DNA of 64,000 nucleotides from Spirodela intermedia (GCA_902729315.2 LR746274.1:6259037-6323036), one strand, 5' to 3'; shown: positions 32,955-46,539, counted from the first letter of the stretch. Numbers and translations are program-made. The notes: generated from the letters alone by a model not told the origin.

Positions 32955-33561
32955 TTACAAGAACTTTGAGAACCGAGACCGCCCCTTCTTCTTCAGGAAC
33001 TCCGGGATCTCCACCGAGCCACCGCCGCTGCCACTGCCGCCGCCGTCCACCAGCGCTGAGGCCGGGCGCCGCCCACCCCCCAGGCCTTCCCCATGGCCTG
33101 ACTGAGCTCCCTGCACAAAGAATTTCGCGCAAAGATTGGACCTTGTCTGCCCCACAATCATGTCATGCAATAACAGCTAGAGAGAGAGAGAGAGAGAGAG
33201 GGCTGCCGCACCTGCAAGGGCCTGCCCTCCGGTTCATCTTGTCGCTTGAAGCCGGTGGCAATGAGAGTGATGCTCACCTGAGTAGATGCCAGAGATTCTT
33301 TAGGATTAATCTATCTAACCAGCATACACAAATACCCACTATATGATCCCCCCCCCCCGGCAACGTACATCCCCCCCCCGGGCTCCCAGAAAAAAAAAAA
33401 AAAAAACCCCAAATATTGGGGATTATGTGCACGAGCATAGTCTGCTCCTAACACTCAAATAATCTTAGGATTAATCCGATTTACGTAGATATTATCATCA
33501 CCCAGAACGGAAGCAAGATAAATGAAAACTATGCAGTATAAATGGGGATCTAGCGGGCCAT

Positions 33562-33606
<45 letters not shown>

Positions 33607-36600
33607 GGGGGGGTTGACTTACTTGGCCGCTCAGCGACTGATCTATTACTGCCCCAAATATCAAGTTTGCGCTTGGATCTACCAGATCATAGATGACTTC
33701 TGCTGCGGCGTTCACCTTAATTGGTAATTACCAAAAAAAGAAAGAAAACAACGTTAGAAACCGGGTCGAGAGCATGCAGCATAGGCGCCGCCGATCAAAG
33801 AGAAATGCTCGGATAGAAGGAATATGATGATATGAACGAACTCGGACCGGTCCACAAGTGGTGTGGCGTCGTTGACCAAATAATAATAATAAATAAATAA
33901 AGGGATGCAGAGATCAACGACGCCACACTACTTGCTCCAGTGGGCTCCGCCGTCCATTGGGCGAGTAGGAGGAAAAGGACAGAGAAGCAAGTCAATGCTG
34001 CCATGCACGGTGAGAGAGGCAGCGGGCGAGTCTACCTCGTACAAAGTCAAATCACTTCCTCCCGTGATGTTCCACACGATACCGGTGGCCCTTTCAATAC
34101 CGATATCAAGCAAAGGGGACTGAATGGCATTCAATGCAGCGTCTCTTGCCCTCGTCTTTCCTGCAAAAGAACTCATAACAACAGATGTAGAATGACAGAA
34201 GGTTGCCATTGTGGGGAGTTGGGGCTTTTCCGACATTTCCATGGATCCAGACTAGCAGGAACTGGCCATTAACTATTTCATAATGTAACTAATATAAAAT
34301 AAAAAAAGTACCCATATAACTAATTAAGAGCTACATTTTCGAAACAGAAAGAAATTGGGCATATAATTATTTTCCTCGTGAACAGAAACTAGAGTCTCTA
34401 ATGTGACAATATACGGTGCAATTGGAGGGGGCGAGGAGAAAAAAGAAAAGAAAAGAAAAGGAAGGTCATTCATCAGCAAATTTAACTTGTTGGCTAAGAG
34501 AACACTGTGAGTTCAATTAATTTGTAGTCATGTTCTTGCTATCTGAAGAAGCTTTTGCATAGACACATTGGAGACTTGTGTCGGCGGGGCCCCAATGCCC
34601 CCCCCCCCCCCCCACTCAGTTGACCCTCAGAGAGGAAAGCTGGGACCTTCGGTAGGTAGTCTGGTCAACTATTGAATTGTTACAGGCATTTTGTTTTTTT
34701 TTTTTGGGGGGGGGGGGGGGATCAAAAGACGTGGGTTCGGTTCCTTCATTCAAGAGTAAAAGAATGGCCTTATAAACTGCGAACTGACAGACTTCAGGCT
34801 GAAATTTTTTCCTCTCTGGGTTTGCGGATATCCTCTTGTGAATCAGAAGAGAACAAAATCTCAGCAGGCATGGTAAGTTTCTGTGCCCTATATATGCGGT
34901 TACCTGTTGCAGTTCCTATTCCCATCAACGAGGAACCTGCATTAGCCATAATAGCTCGGACATCAGCAAAATCGACATTGACCAAGCCTGGAATCTGCAT
35001 GAAAAAGCCAGTATCCGATCAATAAATACTTCAACCACGATCAACTGATCAACGGAAACAAAGATGGTAATTAGAAGAAACCCAATTCGAAATGAAAAAG
35101 GAAATGCCATGATGTGAGTGATATGTTGCTAAAATAAGGTTTAACATTATATTTATATATGGCCACATAGCCCACCATTAAAAAATACACACCGTGATTA
35201 TATCAGAGATACCACGAACACCTTGTCTAAGTATGTCATCAGCCAAATTAAATGCTTCAGTAACAGGGGTGGAAGGAGAAACGGCAGTCAGTAATTTATC
35301 ATTTGGAATCACTATCAATGTGTCAACATTGTTCCTCAAAGCTGCAATTCCTTCCTGAGCTTGAACAGCACGTCTTCTTCCCTCAAATGAAAATGGAGTA
35401 GTGACAATTCCAACAGTCAAGATGCCCATTGACTTTGCAACTCCTGCAATAACAGGAGCACCACCAGTGCCCGTTCCACCGCCCATTCCAGCCTGGGTAC
35501 GAAAGAAACTTATGAACTCAGCAAACCCATCAAAAAGTTATGCTGACAAAGAAATATACATCATTTTTAAATGAATGAAAAACTCCACAAATATGAAGTA
35601 GACAAAGTAAAATGGGAACGAGATCATCAAGATATAAGCAGAAGAAGTAGTGTAAGGATGAAGGCTGTGGAATAAATTGACGAAACAAGAATACAACAAA
35701 TTTCATGGCTAGTAAAGCCAATGGACTATTTTGAACATAAGTTCTAATAAAAAAGGAAAATAAAATACTGGATATCAAGCTGGATTCTTTTTTTGCCGTA
35801 TTCTTCTGCAGAATGTCCTATTCCAGAACAAAATTTAAAAGTCATCCAGGTTTTCTTCTCTTTTTTTTTCTTTTTTTTTTTTGGTAATAGTAAGGATGGA
35901 AAAAATTTCATTTTGTTGAAATGTTAAAATACGAGGAAAAATGATAATATGTTGATTACTAAAATTGCAGGTCAGGAATCAGCAAACTTACAAAAACTAA
36001 TTGCATGGCAGCTGAAATTCTGACTGGGGTGACATGAGATAATAAAAACAAAATGTATTCATAGCTATAATCGCAATGTCAATTCATATAAATTGAATTC
36101 GTGTAACGTTGCTGATGCTTCGAATTGAATTTCCCACAGTTAGGTTTCATTGGAATAAAGAAAGAGACAAAAAAAGAACTATGATTTTTAATTTAATAAA
36201 AAAATAAATATATAGAAATAATTTACAAACGATGATTTTACACATACATTCAGGCGCATTTATTTATAGTGGGATGCATGGCTTGAACAAGTAAAGAGAT
36301 TTTTTTATTCACTTTTGCAAAATCATTGACGAAAAGGATGAGGCACCACATCACAGATACAAGTGATGAACAAACCTCAGGCCCAACTCGCTTCAGCGTA
36401 GAAAACTTTAACAAGGGGTGAACAATTCATTTTGATGACAACAGTTTTCCGGCAGACAAACGTCCCAAGATAAGCTTTGAAGTATTGGCTGCAGCACACA
36501 CATCTTCAACGGTTCCATGGTTGTTTCGACAGTAAATTTTTAAGTCAATTCCTTTGTCAAGAATCTAAAGATATCGCTTCCATTGTCAAATCATATTTTT

Positions 36601-37587
36601 TTCCATGAAGCAACAAAAGTAGGTGATTTTGAACAGACGTTGAAGCATCATCAGTGTAGTTGAAGGCAATTAAGCAAATGCAAGTTCAATGAAAGGTTTC
36701 AGTTTCAGGTTAGTTCAAAGGCTAGAAAAAACAACACGTTATAACTATCTTTCAGAAACTTATCAGAGTGTAGAAAAAACTCAATAAAGTATAATATAAC
36801 TAGTAGCTTGACATAAGCCAACGAGGCAGAAACAAAAAGCACCCAGAACAGAAGCGACATAAGAAGTTCAACTTTGTAAATATGTTGCCATAAATAGTTA
36901 TCCGGACTGTGTATTGGCAAACAAAAGAAGAGAAAAGATTACCGTCACGAAAACCATGTCAGCACCATACACTGCCTCTTCAATTGTCTCTCTGCTTTCT
37001 TTCGCGGCATTCATACCAATATCTGGGTTCCCACCAGCACCGAGACCTCTAGTCAGCTCTTGACCAATCTGCAAGCGATTCTCTGGAAACACAGGGGACA
37101 TCCTCATTGCTTGAATATCTGTGTTAACAATCCAAAATTCCACGCCCTTCATGGAGCTCTCTATCATTCTGTTAACAGCATTCGAACCCCCACCACCGAC
37201 ACCGATCACTTTAATTTTGGCTTCGTTATAGTTATTTGGGATGGTCGTATCCCTTGAACTTTCTGTCACAACATTATCCTTCCCAGGAGGAATGATTGCG
37301 TCATTCCCATCACCCCTAAGCAGAGAGACCTCAGGGTGTAGATTCAAGAAAGGGTCCTTGTGGTACTGGCTGCTGCTGTGGGAATTGTTTAAAGAGGATC
37401 TCAGGGGAAGCAAGCCTGATGAGAATCTCATACTCGGGCCAATACCCCCATTTCTTTCATCGGCAAATTTTGGCCAGTTAATACAACCAACTCGGCTATC
37501 TGTCAAAGATCTCCCTCCAAGAACCGCTGATACACCTACTGAGATCCTAACATCAGCGGGGGTAAAGCACGGTGTCCGAGTTCCCAT
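32955..37587 (-). CDS. FTSZ2: Plastid division protein FtsZ2
   Basis: This tubulin-like GTPase forms the stromal Z-ring that divides chloroplasts, with FtsZ1 and the anchor ARC6. Seven exons give 491 residues: 37587-36943, 35492-35193, 34994-34904, 34160-34036, 33715-33623, 33277-33212, 33110-32955. Residues 1-80 ([14 protein letters not shown], Ser/Arg-rich) form the transit peptide. Then come [32 protein letters not shown], the GTP-binding signature [24 protein letters not shown], and the T7 synergy loop [20 protein letters not shown]. The C-terminus [16 protein letters not shown] is the FtsZ2-specific ARC6-binding motif, which separates it from FtsZ1. A GS-rich linker precedes it. Introns hold several simple repeats and a 1.45 kb intron 1. 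Confidence 0.97.
33563..33602. repeat. (GA)n microsatellite in FtsZ2 intron 5
   Basis: About 20 GA units lie about 20 bp downstream of the exon 5 donor, read as (CT)n on the sense strand. Confidence 0.95.
34595..34722. repeat. Poly-C and poly-T/poly-G runs in FtsZ2 intron 3
   Basis: A C run of about 15 near 34598-34612 is followed, about 95 bp later, by a T run and then a G run of about 14 (34693-34720). The two could pair or form G4/i-motif structures. Such runs are also prone to sequencing length errors. Confidence 0.8.
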
Positions 37588-38257
37588 TAAGTAGACGATA
37601 GTGAAATCCCAAGAGCTGTTACCAAAGCCACAATCAAGCAGCTGCTCTTCCGTGAAGAACTCGTTGCAAACAACACCACTTTACCGTGAAGATTATGTCG
37701 CATTAACCATAAGCGTCGCACTCTGGCCTTCTACGCCCCGCTTATTTGAGTCAAGAGGCGTCAAGTCTGAAGGGATAAAGGAAGAAAAAGGCAACTAAAG
37801 ACGTCAGAAAAGTACAAAACGCCGTCTCAAACAGGGGCTATCCTCGATGAAGAGAGAAGTTTAACGCTAACGATAATAGCAACAAAAACATTAAATGCAG
37901 GTGTCCTAGCAAGGGAAACCCCAAACCCAAGTCCAGAACTGGAACAAGGAGGAGGAACTCAAAGAACAATACGAGGGCAACTACCGTAAAATTCCACTCA
38001 ACGATGCAGATGAACACATTCAATTACTCAGAACGAGGGAGAAAAGAGTGCCGCATATGAAACCTCGGTTGCTCGAGATCCGTACAGAAGAGGTACCCAG
38101 ACCTTGGAGTCCTCGGTGTCGATTTACTGCGCGCCGCCCCCGACCGCCAGGCGTTCCGCGGGAAGGAAGCGGATGGTGATTGTAGGGGAACTACGAGACG
38201 GGAAAGAAGCTCAGACAAAAATGCCTGCACCTTGGCTGCTTGCCGCTTTCCTCTCGC

Positions 38258-38309
<52 letters not shown>

Positions 38310-39315
38310 CTGTGCGCGCCACCACACGGAAGGGTTTAAGCAAAACCTCATAACCGCGAAATCTCTCTCTCTCTAAAGTGGTCCAGTCTACTCTGTCGAG
38401 TTGGCGCAGGGCAGTTTAGGAAATCCAGATCCGCTGCTCCCTCTCTCTCTCTCTCTCTCTCATTTTAGGGGTATTCTGGGCAATTCAAGAACGATCGATA
38501 AATAAACGGTAAGAAAAGGGGTATTATAGTCATATCACATATCGTAATGAGAAAGGGGTGCGTGGCTTGCTAACAGCCGTTCGGACCCCACTATCGGTTA
38601 CCACTTCGATTTCCACCATGGATGTAATCTATAGTGAGGATACGGGGCCCAATTAGAGAACAGGGCCTCGGGCCCCGAGCTGGGCCAAAAAGATCGAATT
38701 GGGCCACCGCTTTAAAACCATGGGAAGAAAGTCAACAAAGGAGAGCTCAGCCAGCCCTATTGAAGAACGACCTACGTAGCTCTCGCTGAACGAGGGGAAG
38801 AAACAACCATATAGAAATGCGAATTTATACAAAAAATCAAAATGACGCAGAGGACAGCAGCCCATCCCTCCTCCCACCTCGGGAGAAGTCAACGGACGAG
38901 CATCCCTTTGATGTACACCTAATCTATTGACGTTGACCCCTCTTATCTATGGATTTAAAGCATCGTTTGACGATGATCGATCTCGGCCCATAACAGCTCA
39001 TCAGCAGAAGAAGAAGAAGATGATGATGCCTCGTGGGTGTGCCAGCGAGAAAAGTCAAAAGGGCGAGAAATGGCCCTGTGGGTGCTGATGAACAACCTGC
39101 ATGTCGGTGGCGGAAGTGTGGCGAGCGCCGTCATCTCCGAGCGAGGCCCTACCGGTGAAGAACACATACCCACCGATCAAACCCTAAAATGGGCTAAAAT
39201 CATAGATTCTCATGCATCAAAATAATCGCAGATATAATCTAAAAATGGCATCTGTGAGATGCCGGCGGTGGATAATGCGGGAAAATACGTGAGGTCAGAG
39301 GGAGGAACAGACGAC
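37588..39315. other. FtsZ2 5' region and TGA gene 3' flank
   Basis: 37588-38250 is probably FtsZ2 leader and promoter, with (GA)n at 38262-38307 and a CT run at 38441-38460. Site II-type words (GGGCCCAATT, CTGGGCCAAA, TTGGGCCACC) lie at 38645-38705. 38710-39315 has no recognised gene and includes the 3'UTR of the TGA gene. Confidence 0.5.
38645..38705 (-). promoter_or_regulatory. Site II-like cluster upstream of FtsZ2
   Basis: Three TGGGCC/GGCCCA words within 60 bp lie about 1.1 kb above the FtsZ2 ATG. If the leader contains an intron or extends to about 38.3 kb, they would be close to the start of transcription. Confidence 0.35.
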
Positions 39316-39907
39316 TCACTCTTCGGGGCGGGAGGAGGCCCAGAGGGAGCTGAGAGAGCGAAGCCTGCTGTGGTACTCTCCGATGGCGAGGAAGCATCTC
39401 GCGCCCTGCCGGATGGTCAGAATCCTCCGCATCTGGTGTAGGGTTTCCTGCCTCAGGTTATCGGCCTGAAGACAAGCTCAAGATCGTCATTAATGCAGCA
39501 TGAAGCAGCTATGTATGCTTTCTTCTATACGTGTTCTATGCGTGCACGCTTGGTTCGTAGGGAAGATTACTCTGATCGCATGGAGAGTACTGTTGGAAGA
39601 GATGGTGGTCCGGCCAGATGGGACGGGACCACCGGTGGGCAGTGAGCCAAGTCATTGGCTCTGAGAGTGGGTCAACCGTGGCCCTTGGATAGGATCTGCG
39701 GCGATGGAGGGGAAGGTGGGAGGAGAGGAGAGGAGATGAGAGAGAAAACTGCCCTCTGGACGAAGGAATGCCCGGATCGGGGAGTAGTTTTGAGAATTTG
39801 TGCGGGGGATGGTTCTGAAACGCTGGCTCAACGCCGTTGCACCCACCCCTCGACGCGCATCTATCATAGATAGATAGAGAGATGGATATGGGAACATGTA
39901 TGTGGAC

Positions 39908-39994
<87 letters not shown>

Positions 39995-40208
39995 CAAGTA
40001 TCATCAATAATGGATGAGGAAGGTCTGAGAATTTCAGGAGGCTTTGAAGCGGATATGATGACATGAATGTGTGTTTTATCTTATCCATGTAGGACAAGGT
40101 GGTTATGGCTCTCGGCTGAATGCAACCGTTTATCCGCAAGAAATAATCCTCCCCACAGACGGCAGATAGCTAGAAAGGGACATGCAAGGAAACTAGGAGA
40201 TACACAGC

Positions 40209-40247
<39 letters not shown>

Positions 40248-41973
40248 GGAGGGAGGAAAATAGGCTTATAGGTGGACGGACAGGTATATGATGAGCAAGG
40301 ATGAGATAGAGGAGGGTAGCTAAATGAGTAGATAGGTATATGATGCGGAGAGAGAAAAGAGAGTTGGCATAGATAGGTAGGTAGGGATGCGGAAAGATTG
40401 AGTGTGTGTGTGTGAGAGAGAGAGATGTAGGGTTGTTGGGTAGGCAGGCAGATACGGATCGAGAGAGAGAGAGAGAGAGAGGGAGGGAGAGGGGTAGGTT
40501 AGTAGACGGATAGATGATTACGTAGAGAGAGAGAGAGAGAGGAGAGATTAAGAAAGAAAGAGGAACAGACGGTGATATATATATATGGAGAGATTGAGAA
40601 AGACAGAGAGCACCTGTCGGAGGAATCCTTCGAGGTCGAAGACTTTTCCTAGGGCTGCGGCCATCTGGTTCACGTGGTTGCCGACGTTTAAACCGTCGCA
40701 CAGGAGCTCCCCGGCCACCGCTTCCGCCATAGAGCGCTGGAGCTGGTCAAGGCCCTGAGAAAGCACCTCCTCGGTCTGCTGGGAAGACTGCTGCAGGCTT
40801 CCTATTCCCACCAGCTGCTGCTCCGTCAACGGGTCCAGCTTAGGAGTCAATATCTGCTCTCACCACATCCATGAGATCAGGTTACAGCCTACAAGTCTTC
40901 TTCACGCTTGGAGACCAGCACAAGTTCTTGTTTCACGCGTAGAGTGAGACCTTGAGGATTTCTGATGGCCGGAAGCCGCCGACCCACATGAAGCACCGCT
41001 CCGCCGGCGTCGCCCAAGCGCCGCTGATGAGATGGAAGACGTCCGATTTCATGGCGACGTCCTTCAGCCGGAAGATCTCGTCGTGGTGGTTCAGGCACTC
41101 GTCGACGACCACTCGAAGGTCGCCGTCCGGCAACCGAGCCTGCAGGCATCGCCGGAGCTCCGCCATGTACCGGTCGTCGTCCTCCAGCCACCGGGCGTAC
41201 TCCACATCGAATATTGCCGCACCTGAGAAATACGCGTCAAGACAACAACAACCACTGGATTTCATATGATCATTAGGGTTTATGAAGTTCCTACCGGAGC
41301 TGAAGACATTCCCACCTGCACCTCCTCCTCCGAAGAAAGAACCCTGGCCGCCGATCCACCAAGAGGTATTGAAATCAGATTCTGAACATATTAGTCCGCA
41401 GAAAATCTCTGAGTGAAGGATCGACGTGGGCTGAACCTGCGAGCGTGCTCTCTGAAGATCTTGCTCCAACTGAGCAAGCTTCACTCTACTAGTCTCCAGC
41501 TGTTGGACGTAAGCCTTTAAACGACACGCCGTCGGTCACATGCGCAGACAGATGGCGACAGAGATTACTAGATAGATACATAGAATGATATATATATATA
41601 TATATATGTATGTATATCTATACAGAGAGAGAGAGAGAGGGAGAGGGAGAGTGACTGAGAAGGTTGAGAGATGTGGGGACACCTTCTTCCTCAGACGGCT
41701 CTTCCTCGCCGCCTCTCGGTTCTGTGCCAACCGCCTCAACGTCTGTGGAAAACAGATGAGGTATGAAGATAGATATCATCGAGTGTAATCAGATGCTGAG
41801 CAGCTCGCGCGTGGTACATGTGTTTGCATACCACGTGCATGCATCGACTCCAAGAGAGAGGGAGAGGGAGAGAGATCAAACGAAGGTTCGAGTATGACCT
41901 TAGGATCCAGTGGCCTCCCATCTTTTTCTACATCTTTTCTCTGCAAGATCAAAAACAACGAGTGGGTTACTGA

Positions 41974-42031
<58 letters not shown>

Positions 42032-44375
42032 ATCTGTATTTTATCTCATGCCTACCTCAGCTCTGCAGCAAACGAGAGGGAGAAGCACGTGGCCAAATGG
42101 ACAGAATACGGATAGCCAGCCGTAAACACTCAAATCTCAGGAAGCGAGTCGAGAAACAGGCGTAGATTAAAGCCGGGCATGAAGGACCAAGAAGGAAAAG
42201 AATTCAGAAGGACGTCAAATATCCGCTAAAGCAATATAAAATTTCACCCTTCTTGGTATTTGTGTTGACGATCCACTGTTTCTGCAGTTCTTGGCTCCCC
42301 TCCGGTCAAACTCGTAAAGAATGGGGTGAGCTTGAACCATGACCTAGAGCCATCTCCGGTAAATAGTCGTCTAAAAGAGACATCCGGTCCTTCTTGGAGT
42401 CTGTGTTGGCTCGTCACTGTAATTTGTGGTCAAACACTGCCACCGCAGACTGATACAACCACCACCGGTCATTGAGATCTCGGCATGGACGTCAACGGGC
42501 CGGGCTGAGTCTCCTACGGGTCCGGAGAAAACGCCCGAAAGACGGGATGATGCCGGACTCTAGTAAGGCCCGGGTCCGGCCCTTCTCTCGTAGAGAGAAA
42601 AGAGTGAGAGATGGGAGGAAGGAGAGAGAAACCTGGACTCAGCCCGGAGGAGAACCTCGGCCAGCCGGGCTCCTGGCTTTGCCCTCCCTCTGATGCCCTA
42701 GAGGCGAGGGCACCATGAAGGCAAAACTAGGCAGTTATTAAGGAAGACGACGATCGAACAGTACCCACATTGGATAGACTCTCACTTAAATCTTACCTTT
42801 TTTGGGGGCTTGGGCTGATGATTCTCAACAGTAGATGTCACTGTTCTTCCTGCAGAGCCGGCCATCCCTCGCTGTTTCCACTCGGGGGGAGCCTTCCTAC
42901 TCACTGGAGACTCTGGATCCGTAGGAGCTGATGAAACAGTGATCCTCTGAGCTGACCCAGAATCTGTACTCGACTGCGAGTTCCCCTGTTGCACTCATTA
43001 AATAAATAAAACCCTAATTGATGAGGAAAAAGAAGGGGGAAATATCAGTGATCGCGATCGTAATCTTACTCTTGGCGCGCTTTGGAAGCTCATAGGCCAC
43101 GAGGGGAAAATCTCCAGGGTAGGGGGAGGCCTGGCCTGGAGGAGGGCTGCAAGAAAGAAGGGAGACGAGCTGATGTGAGGCAGCCGCCGGCTCCAAAAGC
43201 GAAGCTCGTACCAGTTAGGCTCCAAAAGGGAAGCTCGTACAGGTAGATGAAGGGGACGGGGGGGGGGGTGTTTGGCTTTGGAAAGTAAAGCTACGTAGGG
43301 GGGAGAGAGTCTCTTATGTCCATGCGCGCGCTTGCACCAGTTGGACTCTCATTCTTCCGATGATTAGTCGCGAGCAAGTGCCAACCTCCTACCTTGACAT
43401 TGTTACCATGTCTGCGTTTGAGAGAGAGAGAGAGAAAGACGGTGGGAGGGATGCATAGATGAATGGATGGATGGATGGATGGATAGATAGATAGATAGGG
43501 ATAGGGATAGGAACTGGGGTAGGAATAGAGAAAGATACATAGCTTGAGAGAGAGAGAGAGAACGAAAGAGAAAGAGGGAGGAAGAAAGAAAGATGGCCAA
43601 CATTTTCTGTCTGCGTCAGCTCTTGCGCCAACAACTCCTTGCATGAGAGCCTCCTCGAGCTCCCCAATGTAGGAAGAACCTTCCTGGTCGCTGATCCATC
43701 ACGACAACAGCATAATTAGTTAGTGGAACTAGGAATTTTGCCGAAAAAGAAAGAGGCTATGGAGGGGCACGAAACGATGAGAAAGTACTGGAAGAGGGAG
43801 ATAACGGTGCAAGAGAGGCGGCTGAACGGGCCGTAGAGATGGAGCGGTGATGCCGCTTATTCGATGGCAGGTTTTATCAAATGGCATCGCCAAACCAAAT
43901 GATACGAATAGTTGGGTTTCGAGAAGAGGGTGAAGTCAATGGGGTATGATTTCGCGTTAATATTTCCCGTGCAACTTTACGTTTTTCCAGGAGAGATGGA
44001 CAATAGGATCCACAACTAGAGGAGAAAGAAGAAGATGATATTGGCGACGACGACGACGACGACGAAGAAACAGAAGAGAGGAGGTAATAATGTCCATAGG
44101 ATGATGACGGCGATGATGATTATGGACTACAAGAGAAACAATTACAGGAAGAAGGGGAACAACGTCTAGAGGAGAAGAAAGAAGGCCAGCGACGACTGCA
44201 ATGGAGGGAGAGGAAGACGATGAGGAAAAAAGAGCGAAAGCATGAAGAATGAGGGAATTGAGGAGTAATACAAGAAATTAGATGGGGCAGACATTCCATG
44301 GACTCCATAAGCGAGAGATTGATTGGAGAGCCCTAATTCCGAGAGGCCAGCGTCTCCCAGCCGTTGAAAGGCCAT
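39316..44375 (-). CDS. TGA-class bZIP transcription factor, TGA9/TGA10 type
   Basis: This factor binds TGACG DNA elements; in Arabidopsis TGA9 and TGA10 act with ROXY glutaredoxins in anther development. Eleven exons give a continuous 449-residue frame: 44375-44272, 43690-43602, 43146-43070, 42985-42797, 41940-41899, 41742-41683, 41514-41437, 41343-41295, 41222-40951, 40853-40614, 39465-39316. The N-terminus MAFQRLGDAGLSELG, the block YIGELEEALMQGV and LEIFPSWPMSF match the TGA9 N-terminal extension. The bZIP basic region is RRLAQNREAARKSRLRKK, followed by LETSRVKLAQLEQDL. A Gly-rich hinge (FFGGGGAGG) precedes the DOG1 domain: IFDVEYARWLEDDDRYM, DEIFRLKDVAMKSDVFHLIS, AERCFMWVGGFRPSEILK, LTEQQLVGIGSLQQSSQQ, ADNLRQETLHQMRRIL. 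Clade placement rests on the N-terminus and hinge. Introns are rich in GA, GATA and GGAT repeats. Confidence 0.95.
39908..39993. repeat. (GATA)n/(GA)n compound microsatellite in TGA intron 10
   Basis: GATA units grade into GA units through GAGAGATA intermediates. Further GA runs lie at about 40206-40247 and 40460-40482 in the same intron. Confidence 0.95.
41977..42028. repeat. (CT)n microsatellite in TGA intron 4
   Basis: A pure run of about 26 units starts some 37 bp upstream of exon 5. On the gene's sense strand it reads (GA)n, the opposite of most intronic repeats here. Confidence 0.95.
43459..43511. repeat. (ATGG)n/(GATA)n/(GGATA)n repeat in TGA intron 2
   Basis: ATGG units pass into GATA and then GGATA units over about 50 bp. 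Confidence 0.9.
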
Positions 44376-44782
44376 CCCTCCTTGGGCCCTTATGGTTAGA
44401 CAGCCATGCCTATCGGCCCTTCAGCGCTTTTTCCTCGGATATCTTCATTGGCTTCTCTGGAATAAGAGGAGAAGATAAATTGAACCGGGCAGCCCAGTCG
44501 ACTGAGGTAAAATAAGCGAAGGTAAGGTAGAAGGACGGCAAAGAGTACCAGGTAGGCCTGCCGTTGGGAGAAAACCCGTCTGCACAAGCTGAAGAACCAG
44601 AGGAAGATATTTCTCCGCTGGGAGATGAAGAGAGAAGAGACGAGGAAGAATCCTCTCCCCGTGGAGACGAAGAAGGTAGAGAGGAAGACGAACTCTCTCC
44701 GTGAGGAGATGACGAATGAAGAGAGGACGAAGGAGAGCTCCCTCTACAATGAGATGGAGGAAGCGAGGAAGATGAAGGAGAG

Positions 44783-44838
<56 letters not shown>

Positions 44839-45096
44839 CCAAGGAGATTTAGAGAGATCGGTGCACAGTGGGAAAGGATGATCAGAGGTCGCCTCCAGTG
44901 GGTTACAGCCGAATGGCTCCTGTGTCACTGAAAACAACTGATATGAACCTTGACCATTCATGTGCGTTCTCACCAAGCTTCCGTAATAATATCACCCGTG
45001 GAACGCATGCATCCGTGGTCCTGCCAATCTCCTCTTCGGTGCGTCCTCATGTACAGAGAGAGACATCGAGAGAGAGAGATTTAGAGAGAGAAAGAT

Positions 45097-45145
<49 letters not shown>

Positions 45146-45979
45146 GAGAGAGAAATAAATAAAGACGCCGTCTTTTTCATGGGGGTGGGGTTCAGCCCTA
45201 TCAATTACCCCCACTCCACGCCTTGCTAAACGGCTGAGCTGCCCCACTTCGACGACTATACGAATCTGTCCCTTAATGAAACCGAAGAGTAGGTCATTCC
45301 CCTTCTCTCCCCCAAGGAATGATGGATTCGGCGAGAAGCCCACACAATGGGTTTGACCTTGATGGATGCATGATATTCATGATTGGAAGATTAGGCCTTT
45401 AGTCACGGGGAGGAGATGCTTGGAAGATTCCCATTTTTTTATTTAAATGAGGAGGAGATCGCTATTTTTTTTCTCTAGGCGTGGGCAGCTGCGACAACTG
45501 CTGAACCGATTTCTACGATCTCGGTCTTTGTCCAAAGGAGAAGGAACCCTCGGGACTCTCTCTCATGGTCTGATCTCCCAGAGAAGTTTCTCTCTCTTCT
45601 AACAACATATCCCATCTGAAGCGAGAAATCAACGTCCTCGTTGAAGGAGCCGTCGCGAGCGCATTAAACAGCCTCCCATCCTTTCCCCATCGATCACTTC
45701 AGATCTATCTGACAATTCTCTGCGAGAACGGAATTCAAATCCACATCATATCGTCCCGAATATATAAATGTATAGAAGGTTCTCGTCATCCTTCTCACTG
45801 TTCTAGTGACGAACGGCCGGCAGCTGCACCCGCTGAGCTATATAATGAGAACACCACCATTCAGCCGGATCCCTTCAAAACGGATTATCTCTATGTATAT
45901 ATACATGCCTACATCTCATTACTCTGAATATCCCTCCCCAACTCAAGACTAATGAGCATATATGCATGTCTACGTATAT

Positions 45980-46039
<60 letters not shown>

Positions 46040-46539
46040 TCTATTGTGCTGAAGGATAATAGGATAATATCTTCACTCCAGCGCCGGATTCTGCAAGGAA
46101 GTTGTATTTGTATGAATATACGCCGCATGATTCAAACAACCTGCGTCAGCCACGAGAGTCCCCAACAAGCCATATATGTGTCTCCTTGGCTGCGGCGAGA
46201 TGAGGAGAAAGAAAGGACTGCTACAGGGAAGATGGGGGGTTTAGTCGTCCCTCTTCTTACTATTTCCATGCACGGCGTCGCCCGTGGGAGTCCATTGTCG
46301 GGTTCACGACCTCATCTCGAGGCGAGCTGCGGTGGCGCGCCCAGTCGGGCACTGTTGGGGGCCCTGTGCTTACGGGCCGTCTGCCCTAATATCTGAAAAG
46401 CCAGCAACGAGTGAATGGGGATGAACGCGCTTGCCAGGCTCTTCGCCCCTCTCACCAATTCAATATTGGCCTCCTTCTTCAGACAGCCGAAGCCATGAAT
46501 AGAAGTTTTGCTCTGGACGGCGTCTGTCTGAATGTCCCC

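Noticed and set aside
34735-34760. GTGGGTTCGGTTCC as a tRNA T-arm
   Set aside because: No pairing T-stem, anticodon arm or acceptor stem around it; it lies in an FtsZ2 intron next to homopolymers.
39890-40010. GATA/GA array considered as a CRISPR-like or satellite array
   Set aside because: Units are 2-4 bp without spacers; it is a compound microsatellite inside an intron.
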